This document shows, piece after piece, positions 20,114 through 29,448 of a DNA stretch of 64,000 bases. The notes beneath the pieces are model-generated. The model saw nothing but the letters and a program-made list of their open reading frames with translations, was not told the DNA's origin and ran no database searches. Origin of the DNA: Streptomyces sp. Y2F8-2 (GTDB lineage: Bacteria > Actinomycetota > Actinomycetes > Streptomycetales > Streptomycetaceae); contig NZ_BNGS01000011.1 of the NCBI RefSeq assembly GCF_014905555.1, forward strand, positions 298,164-362,163, written 5' to 3'. Within the stretch, counting starts at the first letter, position 1. Every line of letters starts with the position of its first letter. The translations under genes were made by a program, and so were the position numbers.

Positions 20114-21429
20114 CAGTACGTACCTCCGAGCGGCAAAGTGGCGAGGGCTCCGGGGACCTGTTCCCGGTCGAGGCGGACCAGACCGACCTTCGCGGCACTC
20201 GCGGCCCGCTCCAACTCACGGGCGACCTCGGCGAGTTCGCTGTCCCCACGGGCGGTGACGCGCAGATGCCCGGCCAGGGAGACGCCCCGGCTGCCGGCCT
20301 TGCCCAGCGTCACGCTGAACGTCGTGGCGAGCACCGGGAGCGAGGTGAACCGCGTGATCAGCTCGGGCAGCGCCACACCCCCGTTCCCCAACTGAGGCCA
20401 GCGGGAGAGCCAGTACGTCGTGTGCCACCGGTCGTCGACCCGCCAGCTCCGTACCGACTCGACCGTGCGCCGCTGGGGGGAGCGCCCGTCCTGGGCGTGC
20501 TGCGCGTTGGCCCGCGGGTTCAGGCAGCTGGACGTCGCGAGCGCCTGCACCAGCTCGGTCTCGTCCAGGATGGTCGCCTGGAAGCCGGCCCCGGCCAGCC
20601 GGCTCGCCAGCTGGTCCGCCACCCGAAGCAGTGCGCGCTGCGCCCCGGGAACGCCGCCCCCGCGTGCCTGGACCGCCTCCGGGCACAGCTCCGGGTCGAG
20701 TTTGAGGGCGACCCAGGTGAGCCGGAGCGCGGGCGAACCCGTCTGCGCCTGAAGGGGGCCGTACGACCGCGCGGCGACCGACTGCGGGGGCAGATGCGGT
20801 GCGGGCGCCGGCTGGGTGTGCTGCACGACCTGTGCGGACGCCAGACGGATCCCGTCGACCTCCAGCGCCTCCTGGACCAGGTGCAGCGGTAGTTGCCGCC
20901 CCGCGGACTCGGGACGCAGCGGCTGGTCTGCCGGCTGCACGAAGAGCACGGTGGTCAGGAAGGTCCCGTCACCGATCATGCCGATCGAGCGATCGTCGCG
21001 GGACACGAAGCGGTACGTCCGCAGGGCCGGGTCGCACTCGACGGTGGGGGCCAGCAACGGGTCCGTGCCGGGAGGGACGGGCAGCTTGGCATCGCGCCGG
21101 CGGCGCCTGAGCGCGCGCGTCGTCTCGTACCACTCGGGCAGCGGGCGGCGGCCCCGGCGCAGGACCGCCAGGAGCAGCAGCAGCGCCGCCACCCCACCGG
21201 CCGGGGCCAGCAGCCAGGACGCGTCCGCGGCCCAGGCGGCCAGCATGACGGCCGCCGCGAGCTCCACGAGGATGAGCTGCTGCAGCCGCAGCGGGCCCAT
21301 GCCGCCCGGGCTGGGCAGCATGCGCGGCGACGCGGCGGCGGGGGCCGGAGCCGGCCCGCGTCTGCGGCCCGGACCGTCCTGTTGCTGCTGTGCGCGGCCT
21401 CCGCGCCGAGTGCTCGTAGCGCTGGTCAT
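20113..21429 (-). CDS. eccE: Type VII secretion protein EccE
   Basis: About 438 residues. After an Arg/Gln/Pro-rich start there are two close transmembrane helices near residues 45-85 (I-L-V-E-L-A-A-A-V-M-L and G-G-V-A-A-L-L-L-L-L), then a long soluble domain. That is the EccE topology, a peripheral subunit of the ESX membrane complex. The soluble part includes S-R-D-D-R-S-I-G-M-I-G-D-G-T-F and a W-R-V-D-D-R-W-H-T-T-Y-W motif common to actinobacterial EccE. The start at 21429 is uncertain; a Met at 21441 is also possible. It is divergent from eccB. Confidence 0.8.
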   Translation of the reverse strand: MTSATSTRRGGRAQQQQDGPGRRRGPAPAPAAASPRMLPSPGGMGPLRLQQLILVELAAAVMLAAWAADASWLLAPAGGVAALLLLLAVLRRGRRPLPEWYETTRALRRRRRDAKLPVPPGTDPLLAPTVECDPALRTYRFVSRDDRSIGMIGDGTFLTTVLFVQPADQPLRPESAGRQLPLHLVQEALEVDGIRLASAQVVQHTQPAPAPHLPPQSVAARSYGPLQAQTGSPALRLTWVALKLDPELCPEAVQARGGGVPGAQRALLRVADQLASRLAGAGFQATILDETELVQALATSSCLNPRANAQHAQDGRSPQRRTVESVRSWRVDDRWHTTYWLSRWPQLGNGGVALPELITRFTSLPVLATTFSVTLGKAGSRGVSLAGHLRVTARGDSELAEVARELERAASAAKVGLVRLDREQVPGALATLPLGGTY

Positions 21430-21743
21430 CCCCCGGGACATCCCTTTCGCGAAGTAGTGGCCATATGTCGGGCGGAGATCCTCTGTTGGAGATCCCGGCG
21501 ACCGGCCAGGGGCACCGATGGCCCACATCATCCATGCGAGTGGCTCACGGTACCCGCTGCTGCACGCGGGCGGACACAGGGGACACCGAAACCCCAGGTG
21601 GCCAGCCTTTCACGGACCGGCCGCGCATGGTGGGGCGCAGGGGTTGAGGCTCTGTGAAGATGCGGGGCCCGCCACGTACCTGATGGAACGTCGCCCGACG
21701 GCACAGGGCATAGTAAGTGCCTGCTCGGCCGAGGCGGCCCTTC

Positions 21744-21898
21744 GAGCACATCGAGCAGCTCCGTCCGGCAGTTCCATCGAGCAGTAGACCTTGAGCAGTT
21801 GAGATCGAGCAGTTGAGGTCGCGCAGCTGGATCGAGCAGCTGGATCCACAGCTGGATCGAGCACCGCAACCGAGCACCACAACCGAGCACGTCGAGCA
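21744..21898. repeat. Phased GAGCA repeats upstream of eccB
   Basis: The pentamer gagca occurs ten times between 21744 and 21898 (21744, 21753, 21779, 21793, 21807, 21834, 21859, 21872, 21885, 21894), with a near-copy gcgca at 21821. Several steps are 13-14 bases. Some copies extend to gatcgagcagttga or gctggatcgagca. The array lies in the 494-base gap between the divergent eccE and eccB genes, ending 26 bases before the eccB ATG, so it is in the leader or promoter of eccB. The rest of the gap (21430-21743) holds nothing I can name. Confidence 0.75.
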
Positions 21899-21923
21899 TC
21901 ACACAACGGGAGACCTGGGGACC

Positions 21924-23522
21924 ATGGCAAAGCGTCGCGATGAGCTCGCTGCCTACACGTTCGCTCGCAAGCGCACCGTCGCGGCGTTCCTGGCGCCATC
22001 GCCGGGGGGCTCGGACGAAGGCGCGCCGCGCCCCATGCAGACGGTGATGCCCAGCCTCGCGGTGGGCGTCGTGCTGGTGGTGGGCTTCATCGCCTGGGGC
22101 GTGATCAAGCCGTCGGCGCCGGCGGGCTGGGACACTCCCGGCGAGTACATCATCGTCGACAGCGACTCCACGACGCGCTACGTCGTCCTCAAGGACAAGG
22201 CGACGAACGGCAAGGAGATCCCGACACTCCACCCCGTCCTCAACTACGCCTCCGCCAAGCTCCTCCTGGACAAGGGCAAGGGCAGCGTCATCGAGGTTCC
22301 CGGCAAGGAGATCGACAAGAGCGGCATCCCGCACGGCGCGACCCTCGGCATCCCGTACGCCCCCGACCGGCTGCCCGCCGCGGCGGACGCGGAGAAGGCG
22401 AAGACCTGGGCGGTGTGCGAACGGCCGGCCCCCGGTTCGAACGACGCCATCGACCGTGCCGTCTTCGTCCTCGACGCCGACGACGCGAAGACGCTGGGGA
22501 ACGAGGGGAAGGTCGACGCGAGCGAGGCGCTGTACGTCGTCGACCCCAAGACCGCACGGGAGTACCTGGTCGACGGCAAGGGCAACGCCTTCCTGCTGGG
22601 CGGCCCCTCGGGGCTCGACAGCACCACCATGGAGCAGCTGCGCGCCGCGGTCATCGGCACCACGGCCAAGCCACAGCCGGTGAGCCAGCAGTGGCTGCAC
22701 ACCCTCAACGAAGGCGGGGTCATCACCTTCCCGGAGGTTCCGTCCGCCGGACAGACGACCTCGGTCTCGGGGCTCCCCCAGGACGCGCGGACGGTGGGCC
22801 GGGTGCTCAAGGCGCAGGACGCGCAGGGCATCCAGTACTACGTCGTCCTGCGGGACCGGGTCGCCGCCATCACGCCGTTCGTGGCCAGCCTGCTCAAGAG
22901 TGCGCCCTCCGCCAAGCTGGCGTACGGGACGAACACGATCAGCGACATCCGGGTCGACACCCCGGACATCATCGCGGCCAACGGCGGTCAGGCGGACACC
23001 TTCTACGCGGACAAGGGCTGGCCCCAGACCGTTCCCCGGCAGGCCAACCCCGCGGCGACGGCGACCGAGGAGGCCCGCACCACCTCGTGCAGTGTCTACA
23101 ACGGCACCATCGGCGAGGACCGGAAGCCGCAGCTCGCCGCCTGGGCCGGGACGGCCTACCCCAAGAAGGTCGTCGCGGATTCCCTGAGCGCCTACGTCTC
23201 GTCCGGCTCCGGGCTGCTCTTCCAGGAGGTCACGGGGACGGCGCAGGGAGGCGGTGCGACGTATCTGCTGACGGACACGGGTCTGCGCTACTCCCTGCCG
23301 TCGAACAACGACAGCGCCGCGCAGGGCGGCGGCACCGGCTCGTCCCTTTCGGGCGACGCCAGTTCCTCGTCGGAGGGGGCGAGCGAGACGGACAAGGCGC
23401 GCACCCGGCTGGGCTACGAGAAGGTGTCCAACCCCGCGGTCGTGCCGCAGTCCTGGGCGACGTTCATCCCGAAGGGCCCCACCCTGGACACCGGCAGCGC
23501 GGCGCAGCCGCAGAGTCAGTGA
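21924..23522 (+). CDS. eccB: Type VII secretion protein EccB
   Basis: Core ESX membrane subunit of 532 residues. The short cytosolic N-terminus has the EccB signature (Y-T-F-A-R-K-R-T-V-A-A-F-L near residues 11-23), then a single transmembrane helix at about 38-60 (A-V-G-V-V-L-V-V-G-F-I-A-W-G), then a large extracytoplasmic domain with three Cys, of which Cys in W-A-V-C-E and T-S-C-S-V-Y-N can pair. It ends with a Ser/Gly-rich segment. ATG 21924 is preferred over the in-frame upstream codon at 21813 because the family starts M-A-x-R-R-D-E. EccB may hydrolyse ATP in mycobacteria; no classical Walker motif is seen. Confidence 0.92.
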   Translation: MAKRRDELAAYTFARKRTVAAFLAPSPGGSDEGAPRPMQTVMPSLAVGVVLVVGFIAWGVIKPSAPAGWDTPGEYIIVDSDSTTRYVVLKDKATNGKEIPTLHPVLNYASAKLLLDKGKGSVIEVPGKEIDKSGIPHGATLGIPYAPDRLPAAADAEKAKTWAVCERPAPGSNDAIDRAVFVLDADDAKTLGNEGKVDASEALYVVDPKTAREYLVDGKGNAFLLGGPSGLDSTTMEQLRAAVIGTTAKPQPVSQQWLHTLNEGGVITFPEVPSAGQTTSVSGLPQDARTVGRVLKAQDAQGIQYYVVLRDRVAAITPFVASLLKSAPSAKLAYGTNTISDIRVDTPDIIAANGGQADTFYADKGWPQTVPRQANPAATATEEARTTSCSVYNGTIGEDRKPQLAAWAGTAYPKKVVADSLSAYVSSGSGLLFQEVTGTAQGGGATYLLTDTGLRYSLPSNNDSAAQGGGTGSSLSGDASSSSEGASETDKARTRLGYEKVSNPAVVPQSWATFIPKGPTLDTGSAAQPQSQ

Positions 23523-23615
23523 CAGGCCAACTGGCCGAAAACACACGCTACTTGGCCGTAGTGGATCACAGGATCATCGCTCAACTGTGTGAACCCTGTA
23601 ACGCCTAGGCCTTGC

Positions 23616-23646
23616 TTGTGGATGTGTGACGGCCGGACGATAGAGT
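23616..23646 (+). promoter_or_regulatory. Possible promoter of esxBA
   Basis: ttgtgg at 23616-23621 and tagagt at 23641-23646, separated by 19 bases, resemble a vegetative Streptomyces -35/-10 pair. They lie about 85 bases before the EsxB start in the only sizeable gap between eccB and esxB. The ribosome site GGGGGAAGG is at 23716-23724. This is a by-eye match only. Confidence 0.35.
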
Positions 23647-23730
23647 GCCTTCAGCGCTCACGGATGGGCCGCTTCTCCGGGTACTGGTGCAGGTTTCCCG
23701 GATCAACGACGACATGGGGGAAGGTTCAAC

Positions 23731-24042
23731 ATGGCCGGCCAGTTCCGGGTAACAGAAGATGAACTGACCAAGCTCTCCGGCGACATCAACACCGTGAACG
23801 GTCAGCTTCAGGGCGAGATCCGCCGCCTCAACGGAGTGATCGACCAGATCGCGGGCGGCTGGCAGGGCCAGGCGGCCCAGTCCTACCACCAGCTGCAGGA
23901 ACGCTGGAACGCGGACGCGAAGAGGATGAGCGACATCCTCAACGACATCAAGGAAGCCGTGGACTCCACGCGGAGCAACTACTCCGCGTCGGAAGAGCAG
24001 CAGAACTCCGAGATCAGCAAGATCATGTCCGACTTCGGCTGA
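23731..24042 (+). CDS. esxB: WXG100 protein EsxB-like
   Basis: A 103-residue secreted helical-hairpin protein of the ESAT-6/WXG100 family. The turn motif is W-Q-G at about residues 43-45. After helix 2, Y-S-A-S-E gives the Y-x-x-x-D/E secretion signal read by EccC. It probably forms a heterodimer with the next gene product and leaves the cell through the ESX pore. It ends in S-D-F-G, a tail shared with several proteins further right. In S. coelicolor the corresponding adjacent pair is esxB-esxA; which gene gets which letter is by position. Confidence 0.92.
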   Translation: MAGQFRVTEDELTKLSGDINTVNGQLQGEIRRLNGVIDQIAGGWQGQAAQSYHQLQERWNADAKRMSDILNDIKEAVDSTRSNYSASEEQQNSEISKIMSDFG

Positions 24043-24058
24043 GCCGAACGCTCAGGAC

Positions 24059-24160
24059 TCGACTCTTCCTGCTCTCCAGAGCTCTTCACCACTTTCCGCG
24101 GTGGTCGCCGGTTGCCGCCGATTGTGACCGGTTGCCACCGATTTCCTTCGACTCTTCCTG
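24059..24160. repeat. Direct repeats between esxB and esxA
   Basis: tcgactcttcctg is present exactly at 24059-24071 and 24148-24160. Between them is a 20-base tandem duplication, ccggttgccgccgatt at 24108 and ccggttgccaccgatt at 24128. They fill most of the 131-base gap and sit just upstream of the esxA ribosome site (AAAGGGA). Confidence 0.7.
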
Positions 24161-24173
24161 AAAGGGAACGACG

Positions 24174-24461
24174 ATGTCGGGCATCCTCGTAAATTACGCC
24201 ACCATCACCAACGCGTCCTCGGACGTGCGCACCACCGCCGGTCGTATCAAGCAGCAGCTCGACGACCTCGAGGCCGCGGTCAAGCGCGTCGCCAACACCT
24301 GGGAAGGCGAGGCCCAGGAGGGCTACCAGCGCAAGCAGCGCGAGTGGGACAAGACCGCCGCGGACCTGCACGCGACGCTGCTGAAGATCGCCGCGGCTCT
24401 GCAGAACGCGGCCGAGAACTACCAGGCCACCGAGAAGAGCAACGCCTCGACCTGGGGCTGA
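24174..24461 (+). CDS. esxA: WXG100 protein EsxA-like
   Basis: A 95-residue ESAT-6-like protein with W-E-G at about residues 43-45 between two helices and a C-terminal Y-Q-A-T-E (Y-x-x-x-E) signal. It is the natural partner of the preceding EsxB. The ribosome site AAAGGGA lies seven bases before ATG 24174. In Streptomyces such pairs influence sporulation rather than virulence. It ends in S-T-W-G, not F-G. Confidence 0.92.
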   Translation: MSGILVNYATITNASSDVRTTAGRIKQQLDDLEAAVKRVANTWEGEAQEGYQRKQREWDKTAADLHATLLKIAAALQNAAENYQATEKSNASTWG

Positions 24462-24676
24462 GCCGTCGGCGGCCCGAGGGACATGAGATGAGGAGAATCG
24501 GCCCAGCCGACGCCACGGCGTCCGCTGGGCCGAGCCCTTGTCCGGGGCCGGTGCACGGTAAATCCCTGGAATCTTCACACGCGTCGGCGCATCTTCATCT
24601 ACGTACACATGACCAAGCTTCGAAGGAAGCAAGGAAGCAAGAGAGCCCTCAGGGCGTGAACATGGGGGACCTGAAC

Positions 24677-25999
24677 ATGCGGGGCACGACCGCTCGTTCG
24701 CGTAGCCGCACCGCTGGAACCGCCGCCGTACGGCGGGCCTTCGGCGTGCTCGCAGCCACGGGAATCTGCCTCGCACCGGGTACGTCGGCACTGGCCGCCC
24801 CGGCCCCGGCCCAAGTGGCGGCGCCCACCCACCTCACCGACTCGGACCCCGGATCCGGCGACACGGCCACGAGCGAGTGCACGTTCGGCGGCCCCGTCAT
24901 CAAGTCGACGCCGTGGTCACTCCAGCGGATCCTCCTGGACCAGCTGCGCGCACAGGCGACGGGCAAGGGCGTCACGGTCGCGGTGATCGACACGGGAGTG
25001 GACAGCTCCAACCGCCAGCTGAGCGCAGCCGTGGCGTCAGGCAGCAAGTCCTACGTCGGCGGCTCCGGCACCCAGGACCTGGAAGGCCACGGCACGCGGG
25101 TGGCGGGCATCATCGCGGCTCGCCCGATGAAGGGCACGGGCTTCGAGGGCATCGCTCCGAACGCCAAGATCCTTTCTCTCCGCTACACGGGCGGGGAGAA
25201 CAAGCAGGGCAACTCGGGGACGATGGCCTCGGCGATCCGCGACGCGGTCGCCAAGGGCGTGGACGTCATCAACATCTCGTCGGACACCGCGAACAAGAAG
25301 GACGACCCGACCCTGCGGAGCGCGGTGGCAGCGGCCGTGAATGCGGGCGCCCTGATCGTCGCCGCCGCCGGCAACGACGGAGCCGACGGTGCATCCGCGG
25401 ACACGTTTCCGGCTTCGTACCCGGGCGTCCTGGCGGTGGCGGCCTCCGACCGCAACGACGAACGAGCCTTCTTCTCACAGGCGGGCGACTTCGTCGACGT
25501 CGCGGCACCGGGCGTCGGCATGGTCTCCACGGTCCCGAAGGGGGGCCAGTGCACCGCCGACGGCACGAGCTTCGCGGCCCCGTACGTCGCGGGCGTGGCG
25601 GCCCTGCTGAAGGAGAAGCACCCGAACTGGACGGCGGCCCAGATCGCCACCCGCATCGAGCAAACGGCTCAGCGGCCGGGGCGTGGTCCGAACCGCTTCA
25701 TCGGGTGGGGGGTCGTCGACCCGGTCGCGGCACTGTCGGACGACTCGACACCGGGCTCGTCCCCGACTCCGGACCCGCCGGTGAAGGCCGGGCCTGGCGG
25801 AGTCATTCCGATGGCGGTGACGATGGGGGAGAGCGAGGCGGAACGGCAACGCCGGACGGCGATTTATGTGCTGGGGACGGGACTGATCCTGGTTCTTACG
25901 GCCGCGGGGTGCGGGGTGGCTGTGCGGGACTGGCGGAGTCGGCGGGGTGGCGCGGTCGTGCATTCGGCCGGTCGGTCCGGCGATCACTGGGCGGCTTGA
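24677..25999 (+). CDS. mycP: Mycosin (subtilisin-like protease) MycP of the ESX core
   Basis: A membrane-anchored S8 serine protease of about 440 residues that acts outside the membrane as part of the ESX complex. A signal peptide (A-F-G-V-L-A-A-T-G-I-C-L-A) is followed by the protease domain with Asp105 (V-I-D-T-G), His138 (G-H-G-T) and Ser298 (G-T-S-F-A-A-P). A Pro-rich linker leads to a single helix near 395-417 and an Arg-rich tail, the mycosin plan. ATG 24677 has GGGGGA seven bases upstream; ATG 24662 and GTG 24656 are alternatives. It is the first of three mycosins in this window. Confidence 0.92.
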   Translation: MRGTTARSRSRTAGTAAVRRAFGVLAATGICLAPGTSALAAPAPAQVAAPTHLTDSDPGSGDTATSECTFGGPVIKSTPWSLQRILLDQLRAQATGKGVTVAVIDTGVDSSNRQLSAAVASGSKSYVGGSGTQDLEGHGTRVAGIIAARPMKGTGFEGIAPNAKILSLRYTGGENKQGNSGTMASAIRDAVAKGVDVINISSDTANKKDDPTLRSAVAAAVNAGALIVAAAGNDGADGASADTFPASYPGVLAVAASDRNDERAFFSQAGDFVDVAAPGVGMVSTVPKGGQCTADGTSFAAPYVAGVAALLKEKHPNWTAAQIATRIEQTAQRPGRGPNRFIGWGVVDPVAALSDDSTPGSSPTPDPPVKAGPGGVIPMAVTMGESEAERQRRTAIYVLGTGLILVLTAAGCGVAVRDWRSRRGGAVVHSAGRSGDHWAA

Positions 26000-26050
26000 G
26001 CACCGAGCGGGTGCTGAGAACTTTAATAACAGGGGAGAGGACAACGGGGT

Positions 26051-26416
26051 ATGAGCAACGGAATGCGTGTCGATCTGAGCGCGCTGGATGAGGTCATCCG
26101 CAGGCTCTGGAGACTGCTGGACGACATGGACAAGGCCGGCACCACGTCGAAGTACAGCACGGAAATCCCGGCGAACGCGTTCGGCCAGGCTACCGGGGAT
26201 TCTTGCGTGTTCCACGAGGCCGCAGAGCTGCACGCGGCCCATAGGGAAATGAAGACCAAGATCGAAGCGATCATCGAGAAGCTCCACGGCTTGATCGACG
26301 ACTTCAGCACCAAAACTTCGCAGGTTCGGGACAGGTACAACAACAAGGAGCACGAGATCAAGCACGGCATGGGGGGAGACTCGGGTGGCTCTACTAAGGG
26401 CAAGTTGGCTTCCTAG
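26051..26416 (+). CDS. Small helical ESX-associated protein
   Basis: A 121-residue charged protein, almost entirely helical by its heptad-like pattern (D-L-S-A-L-D-E-V-I-R-R-L; K-T-K-I-E-A-I-I-E-K-L-H-G-L-I). It lacks W-x-G but has the size and two-helix shape of WXG100/EspC-type substrates and lies 41 bases before a larger gene with a real W-E-G motif. Probably the small half of a substrate pair. The ATG at 26051 has GGGGAGAGG about 10 bases upstream. Confidence 0.65.
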   Translation: MSNGMRVDLSALDEVIRRLWRLLDDMDKAGTTSKYSTEIPANAFGQATGDSCVFHEAAELHAAHREMKTKIEAIIEKLHGLIDDFSTKTSQVRDRYNNKEHEIKHGMGGDSGGSTKGKLAS

Positions 26417-26457
26417 GTAGTCGAGTTCGGCAAAAACACTGACGAGGGGAGTGAGCC

Positions 26458-28011
26458 GTGGCTGATCGTTATCAGGACACCCCGGCCGGCATGCAGGCCC
26501 AGCAGAAGCGGGAAAAGGAAGAGAAGGCAGAGAAGAAGGAAGAGCATGACCGTCTAATTGAGTCCGACACGGTCAAACGCCATGGCAAGGCCATCGACCG
26601 CAAGGCCTTCAAGACGGACTTCATGGAGTACTCGGTCAACGGCCTGCGCAAGATGATCCTGGACTCCGATCCCGGAACAATCTCGACGGTTGGCGATCAC
26701 TGGAAGAGCGTTCATCAGATCCTTTCCGGCGGTGACGGCGACGGCAAGGCCGGTGCCGTGGACACGGAATCGGCCAAGGGCAGCATCGCCGGGGACCTCC
26801 AAAAGGCCGTAGACGACGTCCTCGAACACTGGGAAGGTCAGGCCGCCGAAGCCTTTAAGCGCAGGGCTGGCGAGATCGGTGTCCAGATTCGGAATGGAGC
26901 TGCGTACGCCAACTTCACGGCAGAGCAACTTTTTGCGATCAGCACCGACCTCGATAGCGCCAAGACCAGGATGCAGGACATCCACGAACCGTCCAAGCTC
27001 GAGAGCGCCGGCGACAAAATGAACGACGACGGTCGCGACGACGCCCAGGCGATGAAGGACCTGGCCGCGGGCGCCAGCGCCGACACCGTCGCCAAGGCGA
27101 ACGAGAAGAACCTGTCGCTGGGGATGGAGCGAAAGCTGCAGGCGGTTGCTGTGATGGAGGAGCTGGCGACCAACTACAAGGTTTATACGCAGAATCTTAA
27201 CAAAAACAAGTGGGTTGACCAAAACGAAAGAAGCGTCAGTCCGCCGAACAACAACGTGGCAATGCCTCCGCCAATCTCAATCCCGAGCGCTTCGCCGGGG
27301 GGACCCAGTGCGGGTCGGGTGGCTAACAAGCCGTGGAGCGCAGGCCCAACTACAAGTATCAAGCCGGCCCCTGCGGTGCCTCGTGACCCGGGCATCGCCG
27401 GAGGTTCGCAGCTCCCGACAGCCAAGTCGTCAGAGCTCCCGACGGCCAGGACGAACGTGGACAGTATCTCCCCCGGCTTGACTGGGAATGGTCCCAGCAC
27501 GGGCATTGGCGGAGCAAGCGTCGGTGCTGGTGGCGGCCTCGGTACTGGTGGTGCACAGAGCGCAGGCATCAGGGTGCCTGGTGGGGCTGCGGGCCTTGCG
27601 GGCAGTTCCGCTGGCGGGATCGGAGCTGTAGCCGGACGCGGTGGTTTGGCTGGTGGCGCGGCAACAGGCCGCGGTACAGCAGGCCGAGCCGGTATGGGTG
27701 GCATGAGTGGCGGAGCCGGCGCAGCTGGCCGAGGCGGTGCCAGCGCTGGCGGTCGTGGAGCCCTCGCGAGAGCCCGTGGTGGAGTGGTCGGTGCGGCCAA
27801 GGGCGCTGGCAAGGGTGCCGGCGGCGGGGCAGGCCTGCACGGCAGCCGAGGCGGAACGCAGGCCGGCGCAGCCGGCGGAGCGGGCGGCAAGGGTCGACGG
27901 TCCGAGAAGGGGAATGCCCAGGGCGACCGTCCCGACTACTTGGTCGAGGACGAAGAGACCTGGATTTCGGAAGAGGACCGCAACCGCAACGTGCCGCGGA
28001 CCATCGAGTAA
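26458..28011 (+). CDS. Large WXG100-domain protein with Gly-rich tail
   Basis: 517 residues: a Lys/Glu-rich start (about 1-45), a WXG100-like helical domain with W-E-G-Q-A-A-E-A-F near residue 124, a Pro-rich linker from about 258, then some 200 residues of Gly/Ala-rich sequence that turn Arg/Gly-rich, and a distinct acidic end D-Y-L-V-E-D-E-E-T-W. The layout resembles PPE or WXG100-fusion ESX substrates in actinobacteria. No enzymatic domain is seen. GTG 26458 has GAGGGGAGTGA just upstream. The conserved end may be a secretion or chaperone site (inference). Confidence 0.75.
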   Translation: MADRYQDTPAGMQAQQKREKEEKAEKKEEHDRLIESDTVKRHGKAIDRKAFKTDFMEYSVNGLRKMILDSDPGTISTVGDHWKSVHQILSGGDGDGKAGAVDTESAKGSIAGDLQKAVDDVLEHWEGQAAEAFKRRAGEIGVQIRNGAAYANFTAEQLFAISTDLDSAKTRMQDIHEPSKLESAGDKMNDDGRDDAQAMKDLAAGASADTVAKANEKNLSLGMERKLQAVAVMEELATNYKVYTQNLNKNKWVDQNERSVSPPNNNVAMPPPISIPSASPGGPSAGRVANKPWSAGPTTSIKPAPAVPRDPGIAGGSQLPTAKSSELPTARTNVDSISPGLTGNGPSTGIGGASVGAGGGLGTGGAQSAGIRVPGGAAGLAGSSAGGIGAVAGRGGLAGGAATGRGTAGRAGMGGMSGGAGAAGRGGASAGGRGALARARGGVVGAAKGAGKGAGGGAGLHGSRGGTQAGAAGGAGGKGRRSEKGNAQGDRPDYLVEDEETWISEEDRNRNVPRTIE

Positions 28012-28098
28012 GTACGCAAGAGGGGCCAGACGGAAAGTCGCCGTCTGCCCAGGTGTGAAGGCTGGGGCACCAGCCAAGTCTGAGTGAGGAGCAAGGAA

Positions 28099-29448
28099 TT
28101 GGGTTTCAAGCGAGTCTGGTCCACGACAGGTGTCGTGGCACTGACGGGAGCCTTGCTCCTCACTTCGGCTCCTACTGCCTCAGCGGACTACGTCCGAGAC
28201 AAGCAGTGGGTCATTGACGTCATCGATTTCAAGAAAGTCTGGACAGAGTCACAGGGGCAAGGGGTCACGGTTGCTGTCGTCGATAGTGGAGTGGACGGTA
28301 ATCACCCTGACCTGACTGGACAGGTGTTGAAGGGGAAGGACTTCACTGGGGGGAGTGGCGGAGACGCCCAAGACGACACTGATGGTCATGGCACCGGCAT
28401 GGCAAGTCTCATTGCTGGCCATGGGCACGGAGCAAACAATTCTGCAGGCGTGATCGGTTTGGCGCCCAAGGCCAAGATTCTGCCGATTAAGACCGGAGAT
28501 GACGGCGCAGGTGAGGGATGGCCATCTGGGGTTCGGTATGCAGTGGATCACGGAGCATCGGTAATCAACCTGTCATTTGTTGATTCCTCTGCCCGTCCCG
28601 GATCGGAAGCGGCAAAGGCTATCAAGTATGCTCAGCAGCACGACGCTGTTGTCGTGGCCGGTGCGGGAAATGACGGAAACGCCGGCTTGGATTATCCAGC
28701 AAAACTCCCCGGCGTGGTGGCGGTGAGTGCTGTTGATGAGTCTTTGAAGATCTGGTCTGACTCCAATTACGGTGACGGAGTGACATTGGCTGCTCCAGGA
28801 GTGAACATTGTCCGGGCGGACACGGGTCATTCCAATGGCTATGCAGAAGCTGATGGTACTTCCGACGCAACCGCATACGTCTCCGCCACGGCAGCACTCA
28901 TCCGCGCCAAGTACCCCAACCTGACCGCAGGCCAGGTCATCAACCGCCTAATCAAGTCGGCAACCTTCCTCAATCAGGATGTCAAGAAGGCGCCAGACGA
29001 GAAGTACGGCTACGGCATCATCCGCCCGTACAAGGCATTGACGATGAATATCCCCGCCGGCCCCAAAGAAGGCCCTCTCGCCCAGGCCTCGCCTTCCACG
29101 TCCACTCAGTCCGGCAGCGCCTCGAAGGGTAACGACGGCACGATTCCGGCCAAGGAAGAGAAGAAGTCCTCCTCTGGCAGCATCTTCCTCATCGCCGGCA
29201 TCGCAGCCGTCGTGGTTGTCATCGCGATCGTCTTCGCGGTAATCCGCAGCCGTCGCAACCGAGGTAACGGCGGCCCCGGCTCCGGCGGCGGGGTCCCCCC
29301 TCAGGGTACGGGCTATCCGCCTCCGTACCCGACGGGCCACCAGCCGTACCCCAACGCAGCCCCCAACCAGGGATATCCCGCGCCTCCAGGACAGAACGCG
29401 CAGCACCCCAACCCCTACGCCCAGCAGCCGCCGCACCAAGGGCAGTAG
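28099..29448 (+). CDS. mycP: Second mycosin-like subtilisin protease
   Basis: About 449 residues. Signal peptide (V-V-A-L-T-G-A-L-L-L-T-S-A), S8 domain with Asp62 (V-V-D-S-G), His97 (G-H-G-T-G) and Ser255 (G-T-S-D-A-T), then a transmembrane helix near 363-385 (F-L-I-A-G-I-A-A-V-V-V-V) and a Pro/Tyr/Gln-rich cytosolic tail. The block after the active Ser differs from the usual G-T-S-x-A-x-P: the Pro is missing. TTG 28099 is preferred because GAGGAG at 28086-28091 is correctly spaced; GTG 28084 would overlap that site. Base composition is clearly less GC-rich than the ESX core. Confidence 0.88.
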   Translation: MGFKRVWSTTGVVALTGALLLTSAPTASADYVRDKQWVIDVIDFKKVWTESQGQGVTVAVVDSGVDGNHPDLTGQVLKGKDFTGGSGGDAQDDTDGHGTGMASLIAGHGHGANNSAGVIGLAPKAKILPIKTGDDGAGEGWPSGVRYAVDHGASVINLSFVDSSARPGSEAAKAIKYAQQHDAVVVAGAGNDGNAGLDYPAKLPGVVAVSAVDESLKIWSDSNYGDGVTLAAPGVNIVRADTGHSNGYAEADGTSDATAYVSATAALIRAKYPNLTAGQVINRLIKSATFLNQDVKKAPDEKYGYGIIRPYKALTMNIPAGPKEGPLAQASPSTSTQSGSASKGNDGTIPAKEEKKSSSGSIFLIAGIAAVVVVIAIVFAVIRSRRNRGNGGPGSGGGVPPQGTGYPPPYPTGHQPYPNAAPNQGYPAPPGQNAQHPNPYAQQPPHQGQ

